A DNA stretch of 64,000 nucleotides from Streptomyces lasiicapitis (GCF_014646335.1 NZ_BMNG01000015.1:244256-308255), one strand, 5' to 3'. Positions 1-7,988 are shown, counted from the stretch's first letter. Program-made: numbers and translations. The notes: generated by a model from the letters alone, not told the origin.

Positions 1-317
1 GACCCGGGGGCGTCGTTGCTCGGCCAGCCGATCATCCCGGAGTCGGCGTAGTCCAGCGTCTCCAGGTCGCTGACCTTCAGGACGTCACAGCTCTCCTGGA
101 GTTCCTGGCGGCGCATCAAGGCGATGGCCGCCGGATCGTGCCCGGGATCGCCCGGCTTGGCGCCCCCCGGTCCGTCACCGCAACCGCCGTCGGTACACGT
201 CACGAGAACCGTGCGGATGCCCTCCGCCGCGTACTGCGCCAGGACCCCTCCGGTTCCGGTGGCCTCGTCGTCGGGGTGGGCGTGCACTGCCATGAGCGTC
301 AAGGGCCGGTCAGTCAT
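1..317 (-). CDS. PIG-L family (mycothiol-type) deacetylase, partial
   Basis: The N-terminal 105 residues of a PIG-L/LmbE zinc deacetylase; the rest lies beyond the left window edge. The family removes acetyl groups from N-acetylglucosamine conjugates, and in actinomycetes includes the mycothiol enzymes MshB and Mca. The zinc-binding motif AHPDDE is near residue 12, followed by the usual VLVTCTDGGCGD stretch. The ATG at 317 is preceded by an AGGAGG ribosome site. The substrate cannot be told from this fragment. The start and family are secure; the exact role (mycothiol conjugate amidase or another deacetylase) is open. Confidence 0.85.
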   Translation of the reverse strand, partial: MTDRPLTLMAVHAHPDDEATGTGGVLAQYAAEGIRTVLVTCTDGGCGDGPGGAKPGDPGHDPAAIALMRRQELQESCDVLKVSDLETLDYADSGMIGWPSNDAPG

Positions 318-416
318 GAAACAGTCCTCCTGCGGAAATAGGTATAGGTCTCGCTCGATGCAACGGTGCCGGTGGGACCGGCTGTTCCCGGTGCGCCCGC
401 CCACCCGCCCGCGGGC

Positions 417-863
417 TCAGGCGAGGGCCGCGGCCAGCAGGGCGAAGGCGGCGATGATGACGGCGACGCGGACGTAGTGGTAACGGTCCCAGCGGTTCAT
501 CTGCTCCTTCCAGTCGGCGGGCCGGTTCTCGGGGGTCCACGTCTTGCCCCGGTTGTTGATCGGGACGAGCAGCAGAACCGACATGATCACGCTGACGATA
601 AGCAGGGCGCCCGCGGTGACGACGAGGCCCGTGCCCTGCTGATCCCATCCGGCGATGGCCCAGACCGCGACGAGGACGAGCGAGCCGATGTACCAGACCG
701 GCATCACGGCGCCGAGCATCCGGCCCCCGTGGGCGCGGCCGAGTTGGCCGCTGTCCTCCGGGAGGGCGTTGAGGATCCGGTTGATGACGAAGGCGACGGA
801 GAACTCCACCCCCACCATCAGGCCGACGACCACGGTGGTGAAGACCTCAAGTGCGTTGAGCAT
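417..863 (-). CDS. DUF1772 family membrane protein
   Basis: A 148-residue integral membrane protein with about four hydrophobic segments: residues 5-30, 52-72, 80-101 and 129-148. Its layout (GVEFSVAFVINRILNALP near the start, PINNRGKTW between the third and fourth helices) fits DUF1772, a family that includes anthrone-oxygenase-like proteins but is mostly uncharacterised. It is divergent from a TetR regulator at 956, and the gap holds two near-identical palindromes, so it is very probably that regulator's target. Family assignment is good; function is unknown. Confidence 0.8.
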   Translation of the reverse strand: MLNALEVFTTVVVGLMVGVEFSVAFVINRILNALPEDSGQLGRAHGGRMLGAVMPVWYIGSLVLVAVWAIAGWDQQGTGLVVTAGALLIVSVIMSVLLLVPINNRGKTWTPENRPADWKEQMNRWDRYHYVRVAVIIAAFALLAAALA

Positions 864-881
864 GATGCCCCTTCCAGAAAT

Positions 882-945
882 CTAGCGCCGCTAGCTGATG
901 AGGCAACGCTAGTACTGCTGCCGCTCGATTGTCTAGCGGTGCTAG
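882..945. promoter_or_regulatory. Paired TetR-type operators between DUF1772 and tetR
   Basis: A perfect 13-base palindrome CTAGCGCCGCTAG lies at 882-894. A near-copy CTAGCGGTGCTAG lies at 933-945, ending 10 bases before the tetR start. A half site (CGCTAG) lies at about 907-912. The sites sit between divergent starts at 863 and 956, the usual place for operators of an autoregulating TetR repressor. Assignment to the adjacent regulator is inference from position. Confidence 0.7.
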
Positions 946-955
946 GATTCGAATC

Positions 956-1534
956 ATGTCGGTACAGGAACGCAAGCAGCGCGAACGGGCGGAGCGCGAG
1001 CGCCTCATCGTGGCGACGGCCCGCGAACTCGCCGAGCAGCAGGGCTGGGACGCGGTCACCACCCGTCGGCTCGCCGAGCGCATCGAGTACAGCCAGCCCG
1101 TTCTCTACAGCCACTTCCGCGGCAAGCGCGAGATCATCGGCGCCGTCGCCCTCGGGGGCGCCGCGGAGATGGCCGCGGCGGTGCGGGCCGCGGCCTCCGC
1201 CGCGGACGGCCCGCGCGCCCGGGTCACCGCCCTCGCCCGCGCCTACCTCGACTTCGCTGACCGCAACCCGGCGGTCTACGACGCCATGTTCCAGCTCGAC
1301 GGCGGGCTTGCGTTCGCGCAGGAGGACACCCCGGAGCCCCTGAAGGACGCCTTCGCCGCCCTGCTGGAGAGCCTCAGCGAGGTTGCCGGGGACGGCGTCC
1401 ACCCGGGGCTGTTCACCGAGGTGTTCTGGGCGGCCCTGCACGGCCTCGCGACCCTGACCCGGTCGGGACGGCTGCCGCCGGGGGACGCCGAGCGGAGGGT
1501 GGAGCTGCTGGTGGACCGGCTTGCTGTGGTCTGA
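956..1534 (+). CDS. TetR/AcrR family transcriptional regulator
   Basis: A 192-residue repressor. The N-terminal helix-turn-helix (about residues 15-60) includes TTRRLAERIEYSQPVLYSHF followed by KREI, the typical TetR recognition region. The C-terminal ligand domain contains PAVYDAMFQLDGGLAF, as in the TetR_C_13/WHG-like group. I chose the ATG at 956 over an upstream TTG because the palindromic operator would otherwise be inside the gene. It is divergent from the DUF1772 gene and probably represses that gene and itself. The inducer is unknown. Confidence 0.85.
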   Translation: MSVQERKQRERAERERLIVATARELAEQQGWDAVTTRRLAERIEYSQPVLYSHFRGKREIIGAVALGGAAEMAAAVRAAASAADGPRARVTALARAYLDFADRNPAVYDAMFQLDGGLAFAQEDTPEPLKDAFAALLESLSEVAGDGVHPGLFTEVFWAALHGLATLTRSGRLPPGDAERRVELLVDRLAVV

Positions 1535-1557
1535 CGTGGCGTCCGGGCGGGCGGCCG

Positions 1558-2328
1558 CTAGCGGGTATGGGCGGTGTTGGCCTTCGCGATGCGGTCGGCA
1601 AGGATCGCGGACAGGCTGTGGATACGTGTGCTCCGCTGCTCGGTCGGATCGTCCATCTGGTGCGCTATGCCGATGAAGGCGCCTTGACGGAAAATCAGGG
1701 AGCGGTTGATGAGCAGTTCTTTCGGGTTGCTCTTGGTGTCCGTGCCGTCCTGGTCGAAGCCCTGGCTCTCCTCGCCCCTGCGCTCAAGCTCCACCTTGAT
1801 GTGATCGGGGTCGACTTCGTCGATGTCCTGCACGATGTCGACGTACGCCCGGTGGGCGACGGCGGCGTCCGGGAAGGCCATGACGACGAACTCGGCCCTG
1901 TTCTGCCCCTTGTCCTCACCCCGGCCGAAGTCCGCCACGCCAACCGCGGTGGCACTCTCCTCACAGACCGGTGCTGCCCGGCAGATGTGGATGCCGGCCG
2001 CCGACGCCCTGACTTCGGGTTTCCCGGCCCAGGGGTACTCCTGGGCATCCATGCTGCTTCGCTTCGGAAGGATCTTGCGGACCGTCTCGGTCGTGGGCGG
2101 AAGAACAGGGGAGCGGTCCTCGGAGCGCGTCGTGCCGGGTCCTGGCGGTGCCGTGCGCGGAGAGTCGTCGGTGTCGTCGAACAGCCGCACACCTCCATAG
2201 ACGGCAAGCGCGCCCACCAACACCACCAGGGTGACGCCCACAGCCAGGGACAGCCGCCCGGCACGGGTGTTGTTGATGGTCAGCGGGCCGAGCGGGATCT
2301 GGTTGCGCGTCACCTTGTCGCCGGTCAT
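1558..2328 (-). CDS. Single-pass membrane-anchored protein of unknown function
   Basis: About 256 residues. A short cytoplasmic N-terminus (NQIPLGPLTINNTRAG) is followed by one hydrophobic segment (about residues 27-48, LSLAVGVTLVVLVGALAVYG), an acidic Pro/Thr-rich linker, and an extracellular domain of about 190 residues with two cysteines close together (CRAAPVCEE) that could form a disulfide. The ATG at 2328 is chosen because the protein then starts just before the membrane segment; a GTG at 2373 is also open and neither has a strong ribosome site. I do not recognise the domain. It may be a lipoprotein-like surface protein of a conserved actinomycete hypothetical family. Confidence 0.6.
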   Translation of the reverse strand: MTGDKVTRNQIPLGPLTINNTRAGRLSLAVGVTLVVLVGALAVYGGVRLFDDTDDSPRTAPPGPGTTRSEDRSPVLPPTTETVRKILPKRSSMDAQEYPWAGKPEVRASAAGIHICRAAPVCEESATAVGVADFGRGEDKGQNRAEFVVMAFPDAAVAHRAYVDIVQDIDEVDPDHIKVELERRGEESQGFDQDGTDTKSNPKELLINRSLIFRQGAFIGIAHQMDDPTEQRSTRIHSLSAILADRIAKANTAHTR

Positions 2329-2659
2329 GACCGGGCTGCCGGTGTGCTGCTGTGAGGACGCGTGGAGGAGCACCGCGAGCCGCCCGGCGAACGCGGCGTC
2401 GCCCCTGACGCCGCGGCGGACAGAGCTTGCGTAGCCATCGCCGCCTGATCACGTGCGTCCATGCCAGTCCCCCCCACGCCGTCCCAGTCCCGCCATTATC
2501 GTCATGCTCGCGACAGCTCGGGCGCATTCAAGGGCCGGGTCCGCCCAATTCCGGAGCAACCCTGCGGGAGTTGGGGTATTTGCGCTGCTCGACGCGGGGA
2601 GCTGCGGTCGGGTGCTGGTCAACCCAGAAATGTCAGTGCCGTCTCCTACTATCCGCACC
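2329..2659. other. Intergenic region without a convincing gene
   Basis: About 330 bases between the divergent membrane protein and hydrolase genes. Small open frames occur on both strands but lack ribosome sites and recognisable products. It presumably carries both promoters. A perfect GGTCATGACC palindrome overlaps the leftward start codon. Confidence 0.4.
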
Positions 2660-3424
2660 ATGCGTAGATTCTTCATGGTGGGTGGTCGGAGACTGTCGTA
2701 CGTCGACTTCGGGGGTCCCGGTAGGCCGCTCCTTGCCCTGCACGGGCACTACAACGAAGCGTTGACGTTTGCTCCGTTGGCTGCGGCGCTGGCTCCACAG
2801 TGGAGAGTGATCGCGCTCGATCAGCGTGGGCATGGGGAGTCCGACCGTGCTCACAGCTATGAGCGGGACGAGTACGTGGCCGATGTGGCCGCCTTTCACC
2901 GGCACCTGGAAGTCGGCCCGGTGGCGGTGCTGGGCCATTCGCTGGGCGGGGTGAACGCCTACCAGTTCGCGGCCCGGCACGCGGACAAGGTCAGTGCGCT
3001 GATCGTCGAGGACATCGGGGCGGTCGTGGACTGCGACTGGTCGTTCACCACACGTCTTCCCGGCGTCGCGCCGTCACGGGAGGCGCTGGTCGCGGCCCTG
3101 GGCGCGGCGGCGCCCTATCTGGAGTGTTCCTTCCGTGAGACGGATCAAGGCTGGGGGTTCTCCTTCGGCATCGCTGACACCGTGGCGTCCCAGAAGGCAC
3201 TCTGCGGTGATCACTGGGACGACTGGATATCGGTGACCTGCCCCACGCTGCTGGTCCACGGAACCCACAGCGACGAACTGGCGGTCGGTCACGCCAAAGA
3301 CATGGCCACCCGCCGGGCCGGCCGCATCCGCCGTGTCGAGCTGCCCGCCGGTCACGTCGTGCACCACGACGTTCCAGCCGACTTCGCCGATGCGGTCACT
3401 GCTTTCCTCCCCGGGCCGCGCTGA
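2660..3424 (+). CDS. Alpha/beta hydrolase
   Basis: A 254-residue soluble hydrolase of the alpha/beta fold. Visible features are the oxyanion-region LHGHYNEA, the DQRGHGES strand-loop, the nucleophile elbow GHSLGG (serine near residue 96), a late acid-loop GTHSDE and the terminal histidine region AGHVVHH. The ATG at 2660 is chosen because family members begin at this point; an in-frame ATG at 2630 is possible. There is no signal peptide, so it should act in the cytoplasm. Substrate unknown. Confidence 0.8.
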   Translation: MRRFFMVGGRRLSYVDFGGPGRPLLALHGHYNEALTFAPLAAALAPQWRVIALDQRGHGESDRAHSYERDEYVADVAAFHRHLEVGPVAVLGHSLGGVNAYQFAARHADKVSALIVEDIGAVVDCDWSFTTRLPGVAPSREALVAALGAAAPYLECSFRETDQGWGFSFGIADTVASQKALCGDHWDDWISVTCPTLLVHGTHSDELAVGHAKDMATRRAGRIRRVELPAGHVVHHDVPADFADAVTAFLPGPR

Positions 3425-3488
3425 CACGGGGAGCTGCTGCCAACTTGAAGCCGTAGGTCACAGGCCTGGTGTGACGGTTGAGGCCCGG

Positions 3489-3962
3489 TCACGCGATCAG
3501 GCGTAGCCAGGCCGCTGCGAGTGCGGCGTGACCGGCGGGCGTCGGGTGTACGCCGTCCGCGGCCCAGTGCTCCGGCCCGGTCGTCGCAGTGAGTGTGGCG
3601 AACATGTCGTCGGCGTCGAGCAGATGCGCGTCGTACTTGCGGGCGAGCTTGCGCACGGTCTGGATCTTGGGGTCCAGCGTGTGCCAGCCCATGTCGTTGA
3701 CCCCGACGAGGATCGACACCACGTCCGGGCGTACGTCGAGTACGTCTGTCTGCCAGCGGGCTTCGAGGTCCATCACCTTGCGGCCGCCAACTCCGGTGTT
3801 CAGCCAGGTCACGGGGCGGTCCGGGTGCCGGAGCCCCCACTCGCCCGCGACTCGCAGCGGGTAGCCGAACCCGAGGCCGTCCTCGCTCTCCAGCCGCTGG
3901 CAGTCGGTGATCGAATCGCCGGTGAACATCACGGTGCTTCCCGGTCGGACAGCGATCGTCAT
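3489..3962 (-). CDS. SGNH/GDSL hydrolase, internally shortened
   Basis: A 157-residue protein with block I MFTGDSITD, block III GVND and block V ADGVHPTPAGH of the SGNH esterase/lipase fold. The ATG at 3962 has a good AAGGAG site. It is short for the family (about 200-220). Relatives that I recall have about 45 residues between GVND and the DPKI..VRKLA helix, including a conserved FLLPV-type strand; here GVNDMGWHTLDPKI runs directly on. The frame stays open, so the catalytic Ser and Asp-His pair remain while part of the fold appears missing. It may be inactive or altered. Confidence 0.75.
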   Translation of the reverse strand: MTIAVRPGSTVMFTGDSITDCQRLESEDGLGFGYPLRVAGEWGLRHPDRPVTWLNTGVGGRKVMDLEARWQTDVLDVRPDVVSILVGVNDMGWHTLDPKIQTVRKLARKYDAHLLDADDMFATLTATTGPEHWAADGVHPTPAGHAALAAAWLRLIA

Positions 3963-4141
3963 GTGCGCTCCTTGAGCTCGGCTGAGGAGAGGACAGCGGA
4001 AACCCGCAGTCGGACGGGCGCCCGCGGCAGGACCTCTCGAAAGGTGCCAGGCCCCACCGACATCAGATCGACAACCCCGATACGACGCCGACAACTACGG
4101 CTCCGACGCCCGTTCACCCCTGGTCAAAGCACCGGGGCGGC

Positions 4142-4909
4142 TCAACCAATCGAGAAAGTAGCACCTGGGGCGGCATAGTCGACGGGGCCGTCGAACCGGG
4201 TCGAGGCACGGGTCACTGCCTGCTGTGGTGTGAGGGAGCGGCCCACATGCGTGACGATCAACCGGCCTGCGCGTGCCGCGTCGGCCGTGTCGCCGGCGTC
4301 TTCGGGTGTGTGGTGGACCTGTTCGCCCTCGGTCGGCGGCTGTGCGCTGTCGGCCTCGCACAGCAGTAGGTCGCACCCCTCGGCCAGACTTGTGAGGGCG
4401 GCGCATGGCGCCGTGTCCCCGGAATAGACCAACGACCTGTCCGCGGCCTCGATGCGCAGGGCGAAGGCCGGGATGCCGTGCGCCACCGCCCGGCTGGTCA
4501 GCGTGAGTGCTCCGACGCGCACTTGATGCCCGTCGTGCAGTTCATGAACGTCGAAGGCCGATTCGATCGGGCTGCGGCTCGACGTGTTGGTGAGGAAATG
4601 AGCCAGCCGGTCAGCGATGCCCTGCGGTCCGTACAAGGGAATTGGCGCGGCGAGGCGCATGTCCGCGAAGAGCGCGCCGTAGTAGGCGGTCAGCAGGTCC
4701 GCGCTGTGATCAGCGTGCAGGTGCGAGATCCAGATCGCGTCCAGTTCGTCCAACCGGACGTGCCGTTGCAGCTCCGCCAGCGTTCCGGTGCCCGCATCCA
4801 CCCACACCCGAGTGTCGCCGTTGGACACCAGGTAGCCGGAGCACGGATTGTCCACGCTCGGGTAGGGCGTCGCGCTACCCAGAACGGTGAGACGGAGATC
4901 GCTGGTCAT
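4142..4909 (-). CDS. MBL-fold metallo-hydrolase (RNase Z-like)
   Basis: A 255-residue metallo-beta-lactamase-fold hydrolase. The metal motif HLHADH lies near residue 63, preceded by WVDAGTGTLAEL. Later ligands include YSGDTAP and a late VTHVGR histidine. The layout (LTVLGSATPYPS start, long middle with GPQGI) resembles RNase Z/arylsulfatase-type MBL proteins and the actinomycete Rv2407-like group. No signal peptide. The substrate cannot be assigned: a tRNA 3'-end nuclease role is possible but the region around it gives no support. Confidence 0.8.
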   Translation of the reverse strand: MTSDLRLTVLGSATPYPSVDNPCSGYLVSNGDTRVWVDAGTGTLAELQRHVRLDELDAIWISHLHADHSADLLTAYYGALFADMRLAAPIPLYGPQGIADRLAHFLTNTSSRSPIESAFDVHELHDGHQVRVGALTLTSRAVAHGIPAFALRIEAADRSLVYSGDTAPCAALTSLAEGCDLLLCEADSAQPPTEGEQVHHTPEDAGDTADAARAGRLIVTHVGRSLTPQQAVTRASTRFDGPVDYAAPGATFSIG

Positions 4910-4976
4910 CCGGGGAGTCTAAGCGGACCTGGTGACGTTGGTTGCGGCTTGGGCAGGTGTCCTGTGGGAGGGCACC

Positions 4977-5213
4977 ATGCCGAAGGTCCTCCGCGTCGAG
5001 CTGACTGCTGATCAGTGCCGTGACCTGCATGTACTGCTGGCGCGGCGGGACTTGACGCGCTATACCCGGCAACGCCTGGAGCGTCCGGCTACTGGATCGC
5101 GCCGCGCCGGCCGAGCTGCTGGACGCTTCCGCGGAGGAAGGAATCACCTGGACCGTCCCCGCGCTGCGCGACTGGCTACGCAAGCAGCGCGAGGGGGTGT
5201 CGATCACGCGCTA
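4977..5213 (+). pseudogene. IS630-family transposase remnant (N-terminal, deleted)
   Basis: It begins MPKVLRVELTADQCRDLHVL and continues RRDLTRYTRQRLE, the usual start of a Streptomyces IS630 transposase. At about 5088 the frame shifts (two bases appear lost at a Cys codon, GAG-C-GTC). It then reads VRLLDRAAPAELLDASAEEG and ITWTVPALRDWLRKQREG in another frame. The intervening HTH domain is missing and all of the DDE catalytic domain is absent. The remnant runs into the end of the opposite-strand DUF3995 gene at 5211, so the decay may have trimmed that gene's tail. Confidence 0.7.
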
Positions 5214-5690
5214 CGGGGGAGGGGGGCGGCGGGCGCGCCGGGTCGCGGCCAGCCCGACGGTCCCGGCGAGGAGGCCGAGCCCGATGCACAGCGGCGAGTA
5301 CAGGGCGGAGTTCCACGTCTGGAACTCGCTGGTGGCGCCCGAGTTCATGGAGTAACCGCCCAGGCCGCGCAGGAACATGACGCCGGACAGGCCGTAGATG
5401 CCGAAGCGGCGCAGCCACTCCGGGCCGATCCCGGGGATGTTCTCGTTGACCATGAGAGTGAGTACGGCGCCGCCGACGAGCGCCGTGCCCACCAGTGCGG
5501 TGGGCACGGCGGACGGTGTCTCGTTGCTCTCCACGCCGCCGATGACCCTGTAGAACGTCTCCACGTCCGGCAGTGGCCAGGGGGTGAATATCCAGACGAA
5601 GTGAAGGCAGCCGATTCCTCCTAGGGCGGTCGCCAGTGTTGCGGGAACCACGGTCCTGACCATCTGCCTGCCTTCGCTCGCGGGGATCAT
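5211..5690 (-). CDS. DUF3995-like membrane protein
   Basis: A 159-residue protein with four predicted membrane helices. HFVWIFTPWPLPD follows the first helix, the typical DUF3995 signature region, and FLRGLGGY precedes the third/fourth helices. The ATG at 5690 overlaps the stop of the upstream 67-codon DUF2867 remnant as ATGA, which argues for translational coupling; a second in-frame ATG at 5663 is possible. The C-terminus (RRARRPPPP) abuts transposase-remnant DNA and may be truncated or rebuilt. Function unknown. Confidence 0.7.
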   Translation of the reverse strand: MIPASEGRQMVRTVVPATLATALGGIGCLHFVWIFTPWPLPDVETFYRVIGGVESNETPSAVPTALVGTALVGGAVLTLMVNENIPGIGPEWLRRFGIYGLSGVMFLRGLGGYSMNSGATSEFQTWNSALYSPLCIGLGLLAGTVGLAATRRARRPPPP

Positions 5691-5890
5691 GATTGAGGGC
5701 TGGTGCCCTCGGGGAGCAGAAGCGCGCGGTCGCGCCACGCGCGCTCCCACTGGCGGGTCGGCGCCGGATGGACGATCAGGTGGCGCAACGGTGCGATGAA
5801 GGCCATGTGCAGCTGTCCGAACCGGCCGTTGGGCTTGACCAGGACCGCCATGCGCAGTTCGTGATCGCCGGTGGTGCGGGGAAGTTTCAT
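5687..5890 (-). pseudogene. DUF2867 gene reduced to 67 codons by internal deletion
   Basis: The open frame MKLPRTTGDHELRMAVLVKP, then NGRFGQLHMAFIAPLRHLIV, matches both ends of the full-length 200-residue DUF2867 protein in this window (29815-30417: MRLP at the N-terminus; MAVLVKPNGLFGKAYMAAIA at the C-terminus). About 130 central residues are missing but the frame is kept. A ribosome site (GGAAGGG) precedes the ATG and operator-like repeats lie upstream, so the short protein may still be made. Its stop overlaps the start of the DUF3995 gene. Confidence 0.65.
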
Positions 5891-5937
5891 GGCTGCTGCC
5901 GCCCTTCCTGTCTCGGGACGCTGTCTGCCGTCCCCGT

Positions 5938-5987
5938 TATACGCTTGCGTACAATAGGAGGCTAGGGCGAATGTACGGTTGCGTATA
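5938..5987. promoter_or_regulatory. Paired TetR-like operators upstream of the DUF2867 remnant
   Basis: TATACGCTTGCGTACA at 5938-5953 and TGTACGGTTGCGTATA at 5972-5987 are near-inverted copies of each other; each is itself a partial palindrome (TAC..GTA arms). They lie 50-100 bases before the leftward 67-codon gene. This looks like a two-site operator for a TetR-type repressor that is no longer adjacent. A full-length DUF2867 gene at 29.8 kb does have its own TetR partner. Confidence 0.55.
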
Positions 5988-6009
5988 TCCGGCGTGCAAG
6001 TGAGGTGGG

Positions 6010-6648
6010 GCACATCGCGGGCCCTGCTGGGCGGCTTGGGTGAAGTTGTTTGCCGATCCTCGTACTTCGCCTGCCGCCAGACCCGCTCGATGTCGTTCAA
6101 CTCCGGGCTGTGTGGCGACAGGTGGAGCAGTTCGGCTCCGATCTTCGCCAGTTGACGGCGGCGGCCCTTGAGCGCGTTGGCCGTGTGGGCCGAGGCGTTG
6201 TCCGTGACGGCCGTACACGGCTTGTGCTGCTCCCGGACGGGCGTGATGTCGACGCTGAGGCCGTCGGCGGCCTGGGTGAAGGTGCGCCCAAGTCCCGTAC
6301 TGGCGTCGATGATGAGCCACTCCTGCTGCTGCAATGCTCCTCCGGAGAAGACTCGCAAGGGTTGGGTGCGTGGCGGCCCGGTGGGCAGGCCGGCCTCCTT
6401 GGCGTGCAGGGTGTTGCCGGTGCGCAGCTACGAAGCGCTGTCGTTGTACAGTTCGTCGCTCACCAGTGCGGCTTCGGCCAGCCTGAGCTCGGGTTGGGTG
6501 GAAACCAGCCACATGACTGGCGAAATGACCGATTCCGCCCCTCCTTCCGGCTTGTGGCTGTTCGCCCGTACACGAGACGCTTCCCAGCACGCCTGCTCAT
6601 GCGCAGCGCGTACAGGGCGGCGTCACTGGTGGACTCACCGGTGGACAC
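6010..6648 (-). pseudogene. Degenerate IS630-like DDE transposase
   Basis: Read leftward, it starts MSTGESTSDAALYALRMSRR and shifts frame near 6530. It continues MWLVSTQPELRLAEAALVSD, hits a TAG at 6428-6430, then runs open to the DDE core: VTDNASAHTANALKGRR and LSPHSPELNDIERVWRQAK, the characteristic IS630 last-Asp and Glu blocks. At least one frameshift and one stop make it inactive. No clean terminal repeats are visible. The left boundary (about 6010) is approximate. Confidence 0.7.
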
Positions 6649-6688
6649 CGGCCATCACCAGTCGTTTCCAGGGGAGGGAACGCAGTAC

Positions 6689-7891
6689 ATGGAAATGCAA
6701 CACATCAGAGGACGGCGTCGCGCGGGGGTCGTCGCGGCCGTCGCCACGGTGGGCCTGCTGGCCGCCGTGACTCCGGCTTCGCACGCCGCACCGGGCTCCG
6801 GGGGCGGGGACCGCAGTGACACAGGAACGTACATAGTCACGCTCGAGCCGGGCACGAAGTCCACGTCCGGCGTGGGTAAGAACGTGGCCGAGAAGTACGA
6901 CGCGCGCATCAAGTACACGTACAGCGCGGCGCTCAACGGCTATGCCGTGCGGGCCACCGCCGACGAGGCGCGCCGGCTCGCGGCCGACCCGTCGGTCGCC
7001 AATGTCGTCGCGGACCGCAAGATCCACGTGGACCTGGGGGCGCGGGCCGCGGCGCGGCAGCCGAACCCGCCGTCGTGGGGCCTGGACCGCATCGATCAGA
7101 AGAGCCTGCCGCTCGACAAGTCGTACACCTCGCCGCGGTCGCAGGGCTCGGGCGCCACCGTCTACGTCCTCGACACCGGCGTGCGCACCTCGCACAAGGA
7201 CTTCGGCGGACGGGCCCGTTCCGGCTGGGACTTCATCGAGAACGATTCCGTCGCCCAGGACGCCCACGGACACGGCACGCACGTGGCCGGGTCCGTCGCG
7301 GGCACGAAGTACGGCGTCGCCAAGAAGGCGAAGATCGTGGCCGTGCGCGTGCTCGACGAGGAGGGCGGTGGCTACCTCGCCGGGATCATCGCGGGCGTCG
7401 ACTGGGTGACCAGGAACGCGCGCAAGCCCGCCGTCGCCAACATGAGCCTGGGCAGTCCGGCCTTCGCTCCGCTGGACACGGCGGTGCGCAAGTCCATCGC
7501 GTCCGGCGTCACGTACGCGGTGGCGGCGGGCAACGAGAGCGAGCCCGCGACGAACTCCTCGCCCGCCCGCGTCAAGGAGGCCCTGACGGTCGGGGCGTCC
7601 GACCGGCGCGACAAGCGTCCCTCGTTCTCCAACTACGGCTCGCGCCTGGACCTGTTCGCCCCGGGCGTGTCGATCACGTCCGCGTCCAACACGAGCAACA
7701 CGGCCACGGCGACGCACTCCGGTACGTCGATGGCGGCGCCGCACGTCGCCGGGGCGGCGGCGCTCTACCTCGCCGACCACCGCACGGCCAAGCCCGCGAA
7801 GGTCGCCAAGTGGCTCACCGACCGCTCGGCAAAGAACAAGCTGTCGGGCATCGGCACGGGTTCGCCGAACAGACTGCTCCAAGTCAAGTAG
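6689..7891 (+). CDS. Secreted subtilisin-family (S8) serine protease
   Basis: A 400-residue exported protease. It has a signal peptide (residues 1-34, ending ASHAAP), an inhibitor_I9 propeptide (about 45-110, TYIVTLEPG to VVADRKIHVDL), then the S8 domain with catalytic Asp in VLDTGVRT, His in HGHGTHVAGS and Ser in GTSMAAPHVAG. Size and order match proteinase K-type streptomycete proteases. The ATG at 6689 follows GGGGAGGG at 6671. It acts outside the cell on proteins. It ends at strong hairpins shared with the convergent ABC operon; it lacks the collagen-regulon operator. Confidence 0.92.
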   Translation: MEMQHIRGRRRAGVVAAVATVGLLAAVTPASHAAPGSGGGDRSDTGTYIVTLEPGTKSTSGVGKNVAEKYDARIKYTYSAALNGYAVRATADEARRLAADPSVANVVADRKIHVDLGARAAARQPNPPSWGLDRIDQKSLPLDKSYTSPRSQGSGATVYVLDTGVRTSHKDFGGRARSGWDFIENDSVAQDAHGHGTHVAGSVAGTKYGVAKKAKIVAVRVLDEEGGGYLAGIIAGVDWVTRNARKPAVANMSLGSPAFAPLDTAVRKSIASGVTYAVAAGNESEPATNSSPARVKEALTVGASDRRDKRPSFSNYGSRLDLFAPGVSITSASNTSNTATATHSGTSMAAPHVAGAAALYLADHRTAKPAKVAKWLTDRSAKNKLSGIGTGSPNRLLQVK

Positions 7892-7909
7892 CCCGAACCG
7901 GCACAGCGG

Positions 7910-7942
7910 CCCCCGGCAGGAATCCTCAGCCCCTGCCGGGGG
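7910..7942. terminator. Hairpin terminator after the S8 protease
   Basis: Eleven-base arms CCCCCGGCAGG and CCTGCCGGGGG with an 11-base loop, 19 bases after the protease stop codon. Confidence 0.7.
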
Positions 7943-7947
7943 TCGTG

Positions 7948-7983
7948 CAGGTGCCCTGGACCCCAAGGGGTCCAGGGCACCTG
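7948..7983. terminator. Bidirectional terminator between convergent genes
   Basis: A perfect inverted repeat with 17-base arms (CAGGTGCCCTGGACCCC and its complement) separated only by AA. It ends 6 bases before the leftward dppF-like stop at 7989 and should serve both convergent transcripts. Confidence 0.8.
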
Positions 7984-7988
7984 CTCGT

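Noticed and set aside
6050..6688. Upstream extension of the subtilisin frame
   Set aside because: It is antisense to the transposase remnant; the signal peptide and ribosome site place the start at 6689.
6689..7891. Subtilisin as a member of the collagen regulon
   Set aside because: The shared operator is not found upstream, and two terminators separate it from the importer operon.
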